Positions 1 through 8,873 of a DNA stretch of 64,000 nt are shown here, in pieces. Positions within the stretch are counted from its first letter, which is position 1. Each line of letters starts with the position of its first letter. The DNA is from Collimonas sp. OK242 (GTDB lineage: Bacteria; Pseudomonadota; Gammaproteobacteria; Burkholderiales; Burkholderiaceae_D). The stretch covers positions 124,001-188,000 of the forward strand of contig NZ_FNOR01000002.1 of NCBI RefSeq assembly GCF_900107095.1. Direction: 5' to 3'. The notes under the pieces are model-generated. The model ran no database searches. It was not told the DNA's origin and saw nothing but the letters and a program-made list of their open reading frames with translations. The position numbers and the translations under genes are program-made.

Positions 1-1
1 T

Positions 2-991
2 TTCGCCTTCCTCTATCTGCTGCAAGTGATTCTCAGCGCCGTATTGCTGGAAACCTGGTCGACCTGGATCATCGTTGCCATCACCAGCGCCTGCCTGGCC
101 GGTTTGTCGCTGTTTTCCGATCCCTTGGCATTGCCGTCCGATCATGGCAGCGTCTTGTCCAGCCTGTATGTCGAGGGCTTGCTGATTTGCTTCGTACTGA
201 ACGCGGCTCTGCTGGTGTTCTTCATTACCCGCATCGGCCGCAACCTGCGGGCCGGCGACGCCCAGCTGGCCGATTTGCGCCAGCGCGCGGCGGAGGAAGA
301 TCATATCGTCCGCATGGGCCTGCTGGCTTCGGGCGCTGCGCACGAACTCGGCACCCCGCTAGCTACCTTGTCCGTGATCCTGGGCGACTGGCGACGCATG
401 CCGGAGTTCAGCAAGAATAGCGAATTACTGGAAGAGATCAGTGAAATGCAGGCCCAGCTGCAGCGCTGCAAGAGCATTGTCAGCGGCATTCTGCTGTCGG
501 CCGGCGAGGCGCGTGGCGAATCGTCCGTGAAGACCACCATCAGCACTTTTTTGAACGATCTGGCCAAGGAGTGGTGCGCGACCCGGCCGACTGTCTCGTT
601 TGCCTATGAAAACCGGATAGAGCAAGATATGCCGGTAGCCTTCGATTCCGCCCTCAAGCAGATGATCTGCAATGTGCTCGACAATGCGCTCGAAGCATCG
701 CCGCAATGGGTAAGCCTGGAAGCGAGCCGGGAAGCCGATGCGCTGACCTTGGTGGTGACCGACGCCGGCCCCGGTTTTGCTCCCGCGATGCTGGCGCAGA
801 TAGGCAAACCCTATCAGTCGAACAAGGGGCGCCCCGGCAGTGGCCTGGGCCTGTTTTTCGTCGTCAATGTCGCCCGCAAACTGGGCGGCACCGTGACCGC
901 CCGCAATCGGGAGCAGGGCGGAGCGCTGGTCCAGCTTACCCTGCCTCTGGCGGCGATCAGCCTTGAAGAGGAAACCCCGCATGGCGACTGA
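2..991 (+). CDS. regB: RegB/PrrB-type redox sensor histidine kinase (5' end outside window)
   Basis: The frame is open to the first base, so the start lies upstream and only the last 329 residues are present. Hydrophobic segments at the left edge are the tail of a multi-spanning membrane sensor. The H-box ASGAAHELGTPLATL (His codon near 341) is the RegB/PrrB/ActS type, and the ATPase region shows DNALEAS, DAGPGF and GSGLGLFF. A Cys in QRCKS (near base 467), after the H-box, sits where RegB has its redox-active cysteine; that equivalence is from family knowledge, not alignment. The gene overlaps the next one by 11 bp, so the pair is translationally coupled. In the family, RegB responds to quinone/oxygen status and phosphorylates RegA. 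Confidence 0.9.
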   Translation, partial: FAFLYLLQVILSAVLLETWSTWIIVAITSACLAGLSLFSDPLALPSDHGSVLSSLYVEGLLICFVLNAALLVFFITRIGRNLRAGDAQLADLRQRAAEEDHIVRMGLLASGAAHELGTPLATLSVILGDWRRMPEFSKNSELLEEISEMQAQLQRCKSIVSGILLSAGEARGESSVKTTISTFLNDLAKEWCATRPTVSFAYENRIEQDMPVAFDSALKQMICNVLDNALEASPQWVSLEASREADALTLVVTDAGPGFAPAMLAQIGKPYQSNKGRPGSGLGLFFVVNVARKLGGTVTARNREQGGALVQLTLPLAAISLEEETPHGD

Positions 992-1517
992 TCGTCTGCT
1001 GTTGATCATCGAAGACGACGCGACCTTCGCCCGCACGCTCGGCCGCTCATTCGAGCGCCGCGACTATACCGTGTTGCTGGCGACGAATCTGGGTGAGGCT
1101 GCCGCGCTGCTACGCCAGCATTCGCCGGGCTACGCAGTAGTCGACCTCAAGCTCAACGACAGCACCTCCGGACTAGCTTGCGTCCAGATGCTGCATCAGC
1201 ATGATCCCGCCATGCTGATCGTGGTGCTGACCGGTTTCGCCAGCATCAACACGGCGGTTGAGGCCATCAAGCTTGGCGCTTGCCAATATCTGGCCAAGCC
1301 GTCCAATACCGATGATATCGAGGCTGCTTTCGGCCATGTAGCCGGGATTGGCGAGATCGAACTGAGCAATCGCTCGACGTCGATCAAGACCCTCGAATGG
1401 GAACGCATCCATGAAGTACTGGTGGAAACCGGTTTCAATATTTCCGAGACCGCGCGGCGCCTGGGGATGCACAGGCGCACGCTGGCGCGCAAGTTGGAGA
1501 AGCAGCGCATCAAATAA
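981..1517 (+). CDS. regA: RegA/PrrA-type response regulator
   Basis: This is a 178-residue response regulator with a receiver domain (about 7-120; acidic IIEDDA, phosphoacceptor in VVDLKLND, Lys in LAKPSN). A short linker leads to a Fis-type helix-turn-helix at the C terminus (NISETARRLGMHRRTLARKL), the layout of RegA/PrrA/ActR. The ATG at 981 is preferred over an upstream in-frame TTG at 963, because GAAGAGG lies at a suitable distance before it and the family starts near this residue. It overlaps the kinase stop by 11 bp. By family knowledge it controls energy and redox metabolism promoters; its targets here cannot be read. Confidence 0.92.
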   Translation: MATDRLLLIIEDDATFARTLGRSFERRDYTVLLATNLGEAAALLRQHSPGYAVVDLKLNDSTSGLACVQMLHQHDPAMLIVVLTGFASINTAVEAIKLGACQYLAKPSNTDDIEAAFGHVAGIGEIELSNRSTSIKTLEWERIHEVLVETGFNISETARRLGMHRRTLARKLEKQRIK

Positions 1518-1616
1518 CTGCAACAGACAAAGCTCATGCACCGGAACGGCGATGACTGCATATCGACTGTTCCCTTGTTGACGTGGTTTTCGCTGCAATT
1601 TACGCGTATTTACGGT

Positions 1617-1636
1617 CTATTGCTTGCAAGTAATAG
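1617..1636. promoter_or_regulatory. 20-bp near-perfect palindrome, candidate operator
   Basis: CTATTGCTTGCAAGTAATAG reads the same on both strands except for one symmetric G/T pair. It lies in the 224-bp gap after regA, about 106 bp before the thioesterase ATG at 1742. The size and symmetry suit a dimeric regulator. The regulator is unknown. Confidence 0.45.
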
Positions 1637-1741
1637 AACTTGATCAACACTATAAGCTGCTTCCTCGGACTTGGAAGAGACGAGGCGGCAATAGCGGCTG
1701 TTCATTTCAGCCATTTTTCTATTTGCTTATGGAGTTCCATC

Positions 1742-2230
1742 ATGTCAGCTATCCTGTCCCAGCATCCGGTCGCCAAAGAAAACAAAGCAGAAGTTACCCC
1801 GCTGCCGTTTATCGTCTTACGGCCCGGCCTGCCAAAAACCTTCCACCATTCGATCGATGTTTACCTGAAAGACTCGAATGCCACCGGGAATATCTATTTT
1901 GCCCGGCATTTTGAATGGCAAGGGATCTGCCGCGAACGTTGGTTTTTCGAGTGCATTTCTGCCGACATGTTGCAATCGCTTGGTGTTTTCATTACCAAGG
2001 AGGCGCAACAGGAGTATGTGTGCGAGACATTTGCATTTCAAAAGATTGCGTGCGAAGTCAACACTTTCGCTATCAAGCAATGTTCGTTTTCATTGTTGTT
2101 CCGATTTCTTGTAGATGGCAAACTTGTTGCGAAGGGCCATCAGCAAATAGTTTTCGCCAACAAGGAAAAGAGAATCACGCGCTTGCCTGAGCACATTCTT
2201 GAAAAAATCCGGGAATACGAAGTCGAATGA
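1742..2230 (+). CDS. hotdog-fold thioesterase resembling enediyne biosynthesis thioesterases
   Basis: This 162-residue single-domain protein has a hotdog-fold pattern. The run GNIYFARHFEWQGICRERWF (about 43-62) closely follows the enediyne thioesterase family (CalE7/DynE7), with its WQGxCRExF motif. Near the C terminus LVAKGHQQIVFA matches the family's final strands. Such enzymes release polyketide or fatty acyl chains, but no polyketide synthase or acyl carrier gene is visible, so the substrate is unknown. The ATG at 1742 has GGAG at 1731-1734; an in-frame ATG at 1640 has no ribosome site. The gene converges with the sensor kinase at 2282-3760. Codon use is less GC-rich than its left neighbours. 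Confidence 0.65.
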   Translation: MSAILSQHPVAKENKAEVTPLPFIVLRPGLPKTFHHSIDVYLKDSNATGNIYFARHFEWQGICRERWFFECISADMLQSLGVFITKEAQQEYVCETFAFQKIACEVNTFAIKQCSFSLLFRFLVDGKLVAKGHQQIVFANKEKRITRLPEHILEKIREYEVE

Positions 2231-2281
2231 AGGGCGCGAACGAAGGGAGTAATCTCTTGTTTGGCAAATGCTTGAGCTGAA

Positions 2282-3760
2282 CTAAAGAACATGCGGAGGA
2301 GAGTGCACTTTACTTTCTTCCGTTTGTCGCAGCGGTGCCGAAGGCGCTGAAGCAGCTGAGGCAAGCGGCTCGTCCGGAGCATTTTCCACCTTCGGAAATT
2401 CGAGAGTAAATGTCGTATATTGACCGGCAATGGAATCGCAGCGTATGCGGCCACTGAAAGACGCCATCACGCGGTGGCAGAAAGTGAGCCCGACACCGGT
2501 GCCGCCGCTTTGTTTGGTCGTAAAAAATCCATCAAAAATATTCGGCAGCGCGTCTCCGGCAATCCCGGTTCCGGTATCCCTGAAATACAAACGATTGACG
2601 GTAGGCCCTCGCACCGCCCATATCTGGATCTCTCCCTTGCCGGCAACCTTGATCGCGTACAGGGCATTTTTCAGCAAATTGAACAGTACCAGTATCAGCA
2701 AGGTATCCGAGCCGTAAAATCGAAATTCCTGATCTTCTGTAACGCTGACAATGATGCGTTCCCGGTCCTGGCGATCATAGGTGTAGCGTTCAATCGCCTC
2801 GTTCAGGCAATGTCCCATGCCGTGCTGGGCAAATGAGGTTTTGTCGATCTGGTCCATTTTGATGGAGGCCAGCATCATGTCGAGTACCGCGCTGGTCCGA
2901 TCCACTTCATGGGTAAGCGTTTTGCCTATGGTGGCAAGATAGTTCAAGGCAAACGGCGGTAAAGAGGGGGCGCAAAGATTGTTGGCAATCGCCAGTTGGT
3001 AGCTATCGAGAAGTGTCGGGATATATTTATGGATTCCTTGCGCCTGATTGCGGATCGAGAGCAGCGGCGTACGCATCTCGTGGGCGACGCTGGCGGCAAT
3101 CGCCATTGGATTGAACAAGCCGTACTTGACAATTGCCACCGTGATGATGCCAAGGCTGACGGCGATGAACAACACGCCAGGCGGATAAAACTCGAACCCG
3201 TAGTTACACAGATAATCGACGGCTGCAAAAAAATAAGTAAATATGCCGGCGATACACAAGCGCAGCCTGATGCGCTTAATCGGCGGCGCAGTTTTTTGCT
3301 GCAGAAGGGTGATATAGAGGCCGCGGCACACCACCACCACGGTTTGCAGCACATGAATCGGATGGAGGGGACCTGCCTTCGGATAGTATCCCCAAAAATA
3401 TTCATAGAAGCCGGCAACGAAGAGGTCGCTTCCGATCAGGAAAAGCGCCAGGACCGAGGCTATCCCATATGACAGATAGACCAGATGGCGTTCATTCGGG
3501 CGATCCGAGACTTCCGTCAGAAAATGATAGAGGCTGGTCGGCAAGAACAGGATCAGGAGATAGCCGAATTTGATCAGGAACATCGCCAGGCCTGGCGTGT
3601 GAACCTGGAACAGCACAGCCCAGGTTCCCTGCCAAAACGCAGAAATGAGACACAGCACGGAAAAGCTGATGCCGATGCGGGTAAAGCCTTGCGTACAAAG
3701 TACGTACAGGCCGTAACCCAGAAAAACGGATGCGACCAAGGCGGGCAGTATTGAGTACAT
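2282..3760 (-). CDS. seven-helix membrane sensor histidine kinase (LuxN/LqsS-like)
   Basis: A 492-residue kinase. The first about 220 residues hold some seven hydrophobic helices with the loop GYYPKAGPLHPIH, as in 7TM-type kinase sensors of the LuxN/LqsS kind. The catalytic part follows: H-box ASVAHEMRTPLLSIRNQAQG, N-box LFNLLKNALYAI, and the glycine boxes RDTGTGI and GGTGVGLTFC. No receiver domain is attached. The ATG at 3760 is chosen over an in-frame TTG two codons upstream; there is no clear ribosome site. No response regulator is adjacent. Relatives sense small hydrophobic quorum signals, but the ligand here is an inference only. It converges with the thioesterase. Confidence 0.8.
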   Translation of the reverse strand: MYSILPALVASVFLGYGLYVLCTQGFTRIGISFSVLCLISAFWQGTWAVLFQVHTPGLAMFLIKFGYLLILFLPTSLYHFLTEVSDRPNERHLVYLSYGIASVLALFLIGSDLFVAGFYEYFWGYYPKAGPLHPIHVLQTVVVVCRGLYITLLQQKTAPPIKRIRLRLCIAGIFTYFFAAVDYLCNYGFEFYPPGVLFIAVSLGIITVAIVKYGLFNPMAIAASVAHEMRTPLLSIRNQAQGIHKYIPTLLDSYQLAIANNLCAPSLPPFALNYLATIGKTLTHEVDRTSAVLDMMLASIKMDQIDKTSFAQHGMGHCLNEAIERYTYDRQDRERIIVSVTEDQEFRFYGSDTLLILVLFNLLKNALYAIKVAGKGEIQIWAVRGPTVNRLYFRDTGTGIAGDALPNIFDGFFTTKQSGGTGVGLTFCHRVMASFSGRIRCDSIAGQYTTFTLEFPKVENAPDEPLASAASAPSAPLRQTEESKVHSPPHVL

Positions 3761-3766
3761 TGGCAA

Positions 3767-4128
3767 TATTTAAGGGTAGGTATCCACGTGAAGAAATAGA
3801 TGAAAGTTGCTTACTCCATAACTTATAACGCCGTTCCAAGTCTGGCCGGGATAAATATACGCAAATATGCGCAAATTATGCTGTTCCTTACCCAAACAAT
3901 AAGTTGCAGTACGGAAATATATCACTCAAATAGCATAAATGGCATTTTTACCCAATGATTATAACTACCAATGCCAAACGGCCCCAATTTCGCGCCATGC
4001 GCCGTGGCATCCTTGGCAATGTGAGAAAAATTAGCAGAAGCACGGAAAATTACTGGTTTTGCCGCCTCACATCGAATCTTTAGAATGATTTCCTGGAAAC
4101 AAGGAGCCGCAGTTTCAGGCGGAATTTC
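3767..4128. other. AT-rich intergenic region between divergent genes
   Basis: About 360 bp separate the leftward kinase from the rightward proline-dehydrogenase-like gene, so both promoters must lie here. The first 200 bp are AT-rich. An imperfect inverted repeat with arms ATGCCA(AA)CGGC and GCCGTGGCAT lies at about 3970-4012, without a T-tract. No gene was found. Confidence 0.5.
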
Positions 4129-5193
4129 ATGACGCGTGTTTCACCAATCGCCTCAACTATCGATTATCGACTATCAACTATGACGAACAGTAATAAACCG
4201 GCGTTTCCCCTGGAGTGGCAAGCATTGGTCGAGCAGGCCGCCAATGTGCTGCGCGAACTGGCATTGGATGAAGAAGCCAAGGCCCGATTTTGTAGCGATC
4301 CGATGCTACGGCCATTCATGCATCGTGTCGCCCGGCGCTACGTCGCCGGCCAGACAACGCCAGATGCACTGGGACGCGTAAGCCAGATCAATGCGCGTGG
4401 CCATGCTGCATCTGCCGAGTATATGGGAGAGAGTTGCCGTGATGAGAGCAGGGCTAATGCGGAAACGGAAGTTTTTCTTGCGTTGATTGGCGCCATCAGC
4501 GAGGGAGATTTGAATTGCTCGGTTTCACTCGATCTGTCCCACATCGGTTCCGTGATCGATCCCGAACTCGGTTTTCTCAACGCCAGGAAAATTGCCCGCG
4601 TTGCAGCGGCAAGCGGTTGCGAGGTCATGATTTCGATGGAAGGGTCCGACCGCGCCGATAACATTTATCATACTTATGCCCGCCTGCATGCAGATCCAGG
4701 ACTGGCCAACGTCGGCATCACGGTGCCGGCCAAGCTGCATCGCAGTGCGCAAGATTTACCAAAACTGATGAAATATCCAGGCCGTATCCGGCTGGTGAAG
4801 GGCGCTTTTCTTGAGCCTGCGCATATTGCCTACGAGCGCAACAGCCCTGAACTGGCCGCTTGCTACAGGCGCTTCGCAGCCGAGTTGCTGACTAGCGGAC
4901 ACAAATGTTCGATTGCCACACATGATCGCTCGATTCAAGAAGATCTCACGAATTTAATCATGCAGCAAAATCTGTTTGGCCGGCGCCACTACGAATTCGA
5001 ATCTCTGATCGGTCTCGGCACTGAGCAATTAGATGACTTGCAGAGGCGTGGTTTTCCAACGCGTGAATACGCCGTCTATGGCGAAGAATATTTTCTGTAC
5101 GTGTTAAACCGGATCGCGGAAGAGCCTATACGGCTCTATCAGGCGCTCGTGGACATCATGGCGCCGCCGATGTACCCGCGGCCAGCGCGATAG
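4129..5193 (+). CDS. proline dehydrogenase family flavoenzyme
   Basis: A 354-residue protein of the PRODH/PutA barrel family. Supporting stretches are VSLDLSHIG, MISMEGSDRAD, GRIRLVKGAF with a following ExxHIAYER segment, IATHD, YEFESLIG, and the C-terminal YAVYGEEYFLYVLNRIAEEP, which corresponds to the substrate-binding tail (YxxxxRRxxE) of proline dehydrogenases. It is monofunctional, with no aldehyde dehydrogenase domain. Family members oxidise L-proline to pyrroline-5-carboxylate with FAD; a related imino acid cannot be excluded. The ATG at 4129 is used; an in-frame ATG at 4180 also lacks a ribosome site. It stands alone with its own promoter region. Confidence 0.78.
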   Translation: MTRVSPIASTIDYRLSTMTNSNKPAFPLEWQALVEQAANVLRELALDEEAKARFCSDPMLRPFMHRVARRYVAGQTTPDALGRVSQINARGHAASAEYMGESCRDESRANAETEVFLALIGAISEGDLNCSVSLDLSHIGSVIDPELGFLNARKIARVAAASGCEVMISMEGSDRADNIYHTYARLHADPGLANVGITVPAKLHRSAQDLPKLMKYPGRIRLVKGAFLEPAHIAYERNSPELAACYRRFAAELLTSGHKCSIATHDRSIQEDLTNLIMQQNLFGRRHYEFESLIGLGTEQLDDLQRRGFPTREYAVYGEEYFLYVLNRIAEEPIRLYQALVDIMAPPMYPRPAR

Positions 5194-5648
5194 CAAATAT
5201 CCTTATGGTTCAAATCGACCGGCTGACTCAGAGTTGCCGGTAGCATTTTGAGCGGCAAGGTAATCACATCTCCAAAGTTGGACAGGCTATAAAAAATGGC
5301 TCTTATGTCAGAGCCATTCCCTGTCGCGCGAGAAGCGCGCGCGCTGCTTCGGCCAATCAAAGTTCTTGTTTATTTAACACTCAAAAATATATGCTGCGTC
5401 GCGAAGGAATGTATATATAATTTCCGCACGGCAATTATTGCCCGTCACAATTCATCACTGATCCCGAGGAAAAAAGATTATCTATAAAAACATTTCTCGA
5501 ACAGGGTTGATCTTGATTTAACGCAGCAAAAAGGCGGTTACAGGATTTTTTAGAAAAATCATCTTTTGACTGAGGAGCTGCGGTCTGCAAAGTAAGGTTT
5601 TTTCTTTACCCTGAAGAGGCTCAAAAATGACAATTTTTGGAGAAGAAA
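5194..5648. other. long leader/intergenic region before the secreted-protein gene
   Basis: About 455 bp without a convincing gene. It contains the hairpin at 5295-5318, an AT-rich promoter-like stretch at about 5385-5425, and a small stem GATTTTT-tag-AAAAATC near 5546-5562. A 63-codon open frame at 5296 has no recognisable features. Confidence 0.4.
5295..5318 (-). terminator. hairpin with T-tract on the minus strand
   Basis: Perfect 9-bp stem AATGGCTCT / AGAGCCATT with a 6-nt loop. The run of A at 5291-5296 becomes a U-tract only for a leftward transcript. No leftward gene lies directly to its right, so it may end an antisense or unannotated transcript, or it may simply be a hairpin 3' of the 4129-5193 gene. 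Confidence 0.4.
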
Positions 5649-7619
5649 ATGAATCGGAATTTTAGTAGATTTGGATTAATTCTCAGCTTCGCCTGTTTCA
5701 CCATAGGCTCGGCTTTCGGCACCACCATCACAAGGCAAATAAGCAGCAGCGGCACAGTCAAAATCCCAAGCACCACCGTCGGTGTCGATGGTTTGTCGTC
5801 ACCCGAAACATCGCCGACATTTTCGAACGTCCCTAATCTCGCCGACGGTCCCACTGCAGCAGGCACGACAGGCGCAGCTGGAATAAAAGGAACGCAAAGC
5901 ACCGCCGGCGTGCTCGCGCGCGTAGCGAAGTTCAAGATAAACCGCAGTATCGCCAAGGCGCAGGGGAAAGGCGAGTGGGCCGAAGCATTGGGCAAAGATG
6001 AGCCCGACCGGCGTGTGCAACTCAGTTTTGACGGCGAAAATTCGCGCAACCAGCGGCTTGCCAGCAACGGCAACCAGTTTTCGATAGAGCCGCCGGATCA
6101 GGGACTCTGCGCCGGCAACGGCTACGTCATGGAATCGCTGAATGACGTCATGAAAATCTATAATCGTAAAGGCGTCGCGTTAAGCGGAGATATCGCGCTC
6201 AACGCGTTTTATGGATATGCGCCGGCAATCAACCGGCAGGTCAATCCACGAGTTTTCGGCCCCTCGATTACCGACCCGGCCTGTTATTTCGATCCGGAAG
6301 TGAAACGCTGGTTCCACCTGGTCTTGACGCTGGACACCGATCCCGCTACGGGCGCGCAAACCGGCAGCAATCATCTTGACCTGGCTGTCAGCTCGTCAGC
6401 AGATCCGCTCGGGAGCTGGACCGTGTACAAGATTGCAGTGCAGGACGACGGCACCCAGGGCTCGCCGCAACATCCAAACTGCCCATGCCTGGGCGACTAC
6501 CCGCACATCGGCGCCGACGCGCACGGCATCTACCTGACAACCAACGAATTCCCGTTTTCCGGCGGATTCAACAGTGCGCAAATCTATGCGATATCGAAAA
6601 AGGCGCTGATCAGCGGTAGTACCTCGATTCAAGTGGTACAGCTGGACACCGCTGATTATCTACTCGAGGGCAATCCGGGTTTCACCGTATGGCCGGCAGT
6701 GTCTCCGGCCGGTGATTTTGAACGGAGCAACCAAGGCACCGAATACCTCTTGAGTTCGGTCGCGGTATTTAGCAATTCCGGCAACGATAATCGCCTGCGG
6801 GTGTGGGCCGTTGGCAATACCAAATCGCTGAACGGTACAACGCCTGCGCTGACACTCGTGCACAACGTCGTCAACGTAGATGCCTATGGGGTGCCGCCTG
6901 CGATTCCGCAGAAACCGGGAAGCGCCCCTCTGAGAGATTGCCTGAACGACCGCAGCATGGTGACGCCAGCCGGCGTTGGATGTTGGAACTATTTGACCGC
7001 AGTCCAGCCGACACTGCCGGAAACTCTGGCGGCGATTGATCCCAACGATTCGCGCATGCAACAGGTATTTTTCACCGGCAACCGTTTGTATGGCGCACTC
7101 GATACCGCCGTCAATGTCGCCGGCGCAGAACAGACAGGGATTGCCTATTACGTGTTGAATCCGTCTGTGTCACCGAATCTCGTTAGCGCATCGGTCATCA
7201 AGCAAGGCCAACTAGCGATTGCCGGCAACAGCGTGACGCGGCCGGCCATCGCTGCATTGCCTAACGGCAAAGGAGTGATCGGCTTTACCGTGGTCGGAGC
7301 AGATCACTATCCGAGTGCGGGTTATATTCATTTCAACCGCGACCATGGTCATCGAGGCGAACTGGTCAAGGTCATTGCAAACGGCCTCGGGCCTGACGAT
7401 GAATTCGGCTCTTATAACGCCTTTGGGACGCCGCGCAGCCGCTGGGGCGATTACGGCGCGGCAGCGGTTGACGGCGACGATATCTGGCTAGCCAATGAAT
7501 ACATCGGGCATGCTTGCACGCTGGCGCAATACACTGATCCAGCAGCGCTGTTCAGTTGCAACGGGAGCCGCGTCGCCCTGACTAACTGGGCAACTCGCAT
7601 CAGCCGTATTGAGCCCTGA
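5649..7619 (+). CDS. secreted protein of unknown function
   Basis: A 656-residue protein. The start MNRNFSRFGLILSFACFTIG followed by SAFG is a Sec signal peptide. A low-complexity Ser/Thr/Ala/Gly linker (about 25-90) comes next, then a long globular region. Conserved-looking stretches include SIEPPDQGLCAGNGYVMESL near residue 145 and WGDYGAAAVDGDDIWLANEY near 600. Repeated aromatic/Asp strands suggest a beta-propeller or similar sheet fold, but no domain or active site is recognised. I recall this type as a conserved hypothetical secreted protein. The ATG at 5649 is preceded by GGAGAAG; an in-frame TTG at 5637 overlaps that site. The gene is monocistronic, with a strong terminator directly after it. 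Confidence 0.7.
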   Translation: MNRNFSRFGLILSFACFTIGSAFGTTITRQISSSGTVKIPSTTVGVDGLSSPETSPTFSNVPNLADGPTAAGTTGAAGIKGTQSTAGVLARVAKFKINRSIAKAQGKGEWAEALGKDEPDRRVQLSFDGENSRNQRLASNGNQFSIEPPDQGLCAGNGYVMESLNDVMKIYNRKGVALSGDIALNAFYGYAPAINRQVNPRVFGPSITDPACYFDPEVKRWFHLVLTLDTDPATGAQTGSNHLDLAVSSSADPLGSWTVYKIAVQDDGTQGSPQHPNCPCLGDYPHIGADAHGIYLTTNEFPFSGGFNSAQIYAISKKALISGSTSIQVVQLDTADYLLEGNPGFTVWPAVSPAGDFERSNQGTEYLLSSVAVFSNSGNDNRLRVWAVGNTKSLNGTTPALTLVHNVVNVDAYGVPPAIPQKPGSAPLRDCLNDRSMVTPAGVGCWNYLTAVQPTLPETLAAIDPNDSRMQQVFFTGNRLYGALDTAVNVAGAEQTGIAYYVLNPSVSPNLVSASVIKQGQLAIAGNSVTRPAIAALPNGKGVIGFTVVGADHYPSAGYIHFNRDHGHRGELVKVIANGLGPDDEFGSYNAFGTPRSRWGDYGAAAVDGDDIWLANEYIGHACTLAQYTDPAALFSCNGSRVALTNWATRISRIEP

Positions 7620-7646
7620 AGCCTGACTCGATAGTTCGCATGAATG

Positions 7647-7674
7647 ACGGCTCCATACCTGGAGCCGTTTTTTC
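7647..7674 (+). terminator. Rho-independent terminator
   Basis: Perfect 9-bp stem ACGGCTCCA / TGGAGCCGT with a 4-nt loop, followed by six T. It lies 28 bp after the stop of the secreted-protein gene. Confidence 0.9.
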
Positions 7675-7704
7675 GTGGCGATCATCATCGACGGCCCCCA
7701 TTTC

Positions 7705-8181
7705 TTAGTTTGCCTTCTGGTAGCTGCCGATTAGCGTGGCGCTGGCGATGATATGGCCCGCCATGGCTTTTTCCAGCATCGCCTTGGTCGGTTTTTCGAG
7801 GTCTGGAAGTACGACGTCCAGGGCGTACAGCTTATGGAAATAGCGATGGCGTCCGATCGGCGGGCAGGGGCCGCCGTAGCCGGTGCGATTCCAGTCGTTC
7901 AAGCCATCCTTGGTGCCGGCCGGCAGTTTCGCTTCCGGAACCGCTGCCTCGAGTCCGTCCGCCTCAGGCGGGATGTTGTAGAGCACCCAATGCACCCAGG
8001 TGGTTTGCGGCGCCGCCGGATCGGGCGCATCAGGGTCGTCGACGATCAGGGCCAGACTGCGGGTCGCCGGCGGCGCCCCGCTCCATACCAGCTCGGGAGA
8101 TATATCCTCGCCCTCGCAGGTGTAGCGCCTGGGAATCGCGCCGTCATGTGAAAACGCGGGAGAATTCAGCATCATGATCAT
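7705..8181 (-). CDS. YbhB/YbcL family Raf-kinase-inhibitor-like (PEBP) protein
   Basis: A 158-residue protein with both PEBP signatures: DDPDAPDPAAPQTTWVHWVL (about 47-66) and GGPCPPIGRHRYFHKLYALD (about 103-122), which form the small anion/phosphate pocket. Length matches the bacterial YbhB family. There is no signal peptide, so it is cytosolic. The ATG at 8181 has GGAGAGG upstream; other Met codons directly follow, so the exact start may shift by two or three residues. The bacterial function is poorly defined. Confidence 0.92.
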   Translation of the reverse strand: MIMMLNSPAFSHDGAIPRRYTCEGEDISPELVWSGAPPATRSLALIVDDPDAPDPAAPQTTWVHWVLYNIPPEADGLEAAVPEAKLPAGTKDGLNDWNRTGYGGPCPPIGRHRYFHKLYALDVVLPDLEKPTKAMLEKAMAGHIIASATLIGSYQKAN

Positions 8182-8326
8182 GGTTTCGCCTCTCCGGACG
8201 GGATGGTAGTGCCGATTGGTTCAAAGAACGCCTTGCTATTCATCTTAATCTTTGCTAAGCCTGAATTGAATAATCATTTCTGAATATTCGTTGGCGAATG
8301 ACTGCGAAGACAACAAGGAGAAAAAA

Positions 8327-8740
8327 ATGGCTGATTCCATACGCAAGGTTACCTATTTTTCAATGGCGATTTCCAACAAGGCGGGCGAGGGCGCCAAGGT
8401 GCTTTCTGCTCTGGCTGACGGCGGCGTGAACCTGCTTGCGTTTACCGGTTTTCCGCGCGGCAAGCGGGCCCAGGTGGATTTTGTCCCCGAAGATACGAAG
8501 AAATTTGTCGCAGTCGCCAAGAAGGCGGGCTGGGACATGAATCCCAAAAAGACCGGTTTCCTGCTGCAGGGCATGGATCGTGTCGGAGCACTGCTGGAAG
8601 GGCTGCAGAAACTCGCCGATGCCGGCATAAAGGTGACCGCGATGGATGCTGTGGTCGGTGGTGGCGGTCGGTACGGCGCGCTGTTTTGGGTGAAGCCGAA
8701 AAACGTCGCAAAGGCGGCCAAACTGCTAGGCGCAAAATGA
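8327..8740 (+). CDS. ACT-domain-like small protein
   Basis: A 137-residue basic protein. Two repeats of a beta-alpha-beta-beta-alpha-beta pattern are seen: first KVTYFSMAISNKAGEGAKVL with GGVNLLAFTGFPRG, then TGFLLQGMDRVGALLEGLQK with GIKVTAMDAVVGG. This matches paired ACT-type regulatory folds that bind amino acids. The ATG at 8327 has AAGGAG at 8315-8320; the TTG at 8291 is not used. No enzyme domain is attached, so its role is unknown. Confidence 0.7.
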   Translation: MADSIRKVTYFSMAISNKAGEGAKVLSALADGGVNLLAFTGFPRGKRAQVDFVPEDTKKFVAVAKKAGWDMNPKKTGFLLQGMDRVGALLEGLQKLADAGIKVTAMDAVVGGGGRYGALFWVKPKNVAKAAKLLGAK

Positions 8741-8873
8741 ACGCGGAAGCGCAGATCGTTGGCGACGCTGCTGCATTATTTATCCAGAGCGCGCATTCTG
8801 GAGATCGTCCGGCAAGCAGTTTCAATGCACATGGGGAAAAAATACGCGCGAGAAATGTACGACTGGAGTGTGA

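Noticed and set aside
5296-5487. 63-codon open frame on the + strand
   Set aside because: No ribosome site, no recognisable features, and it starts inside a hairpin.
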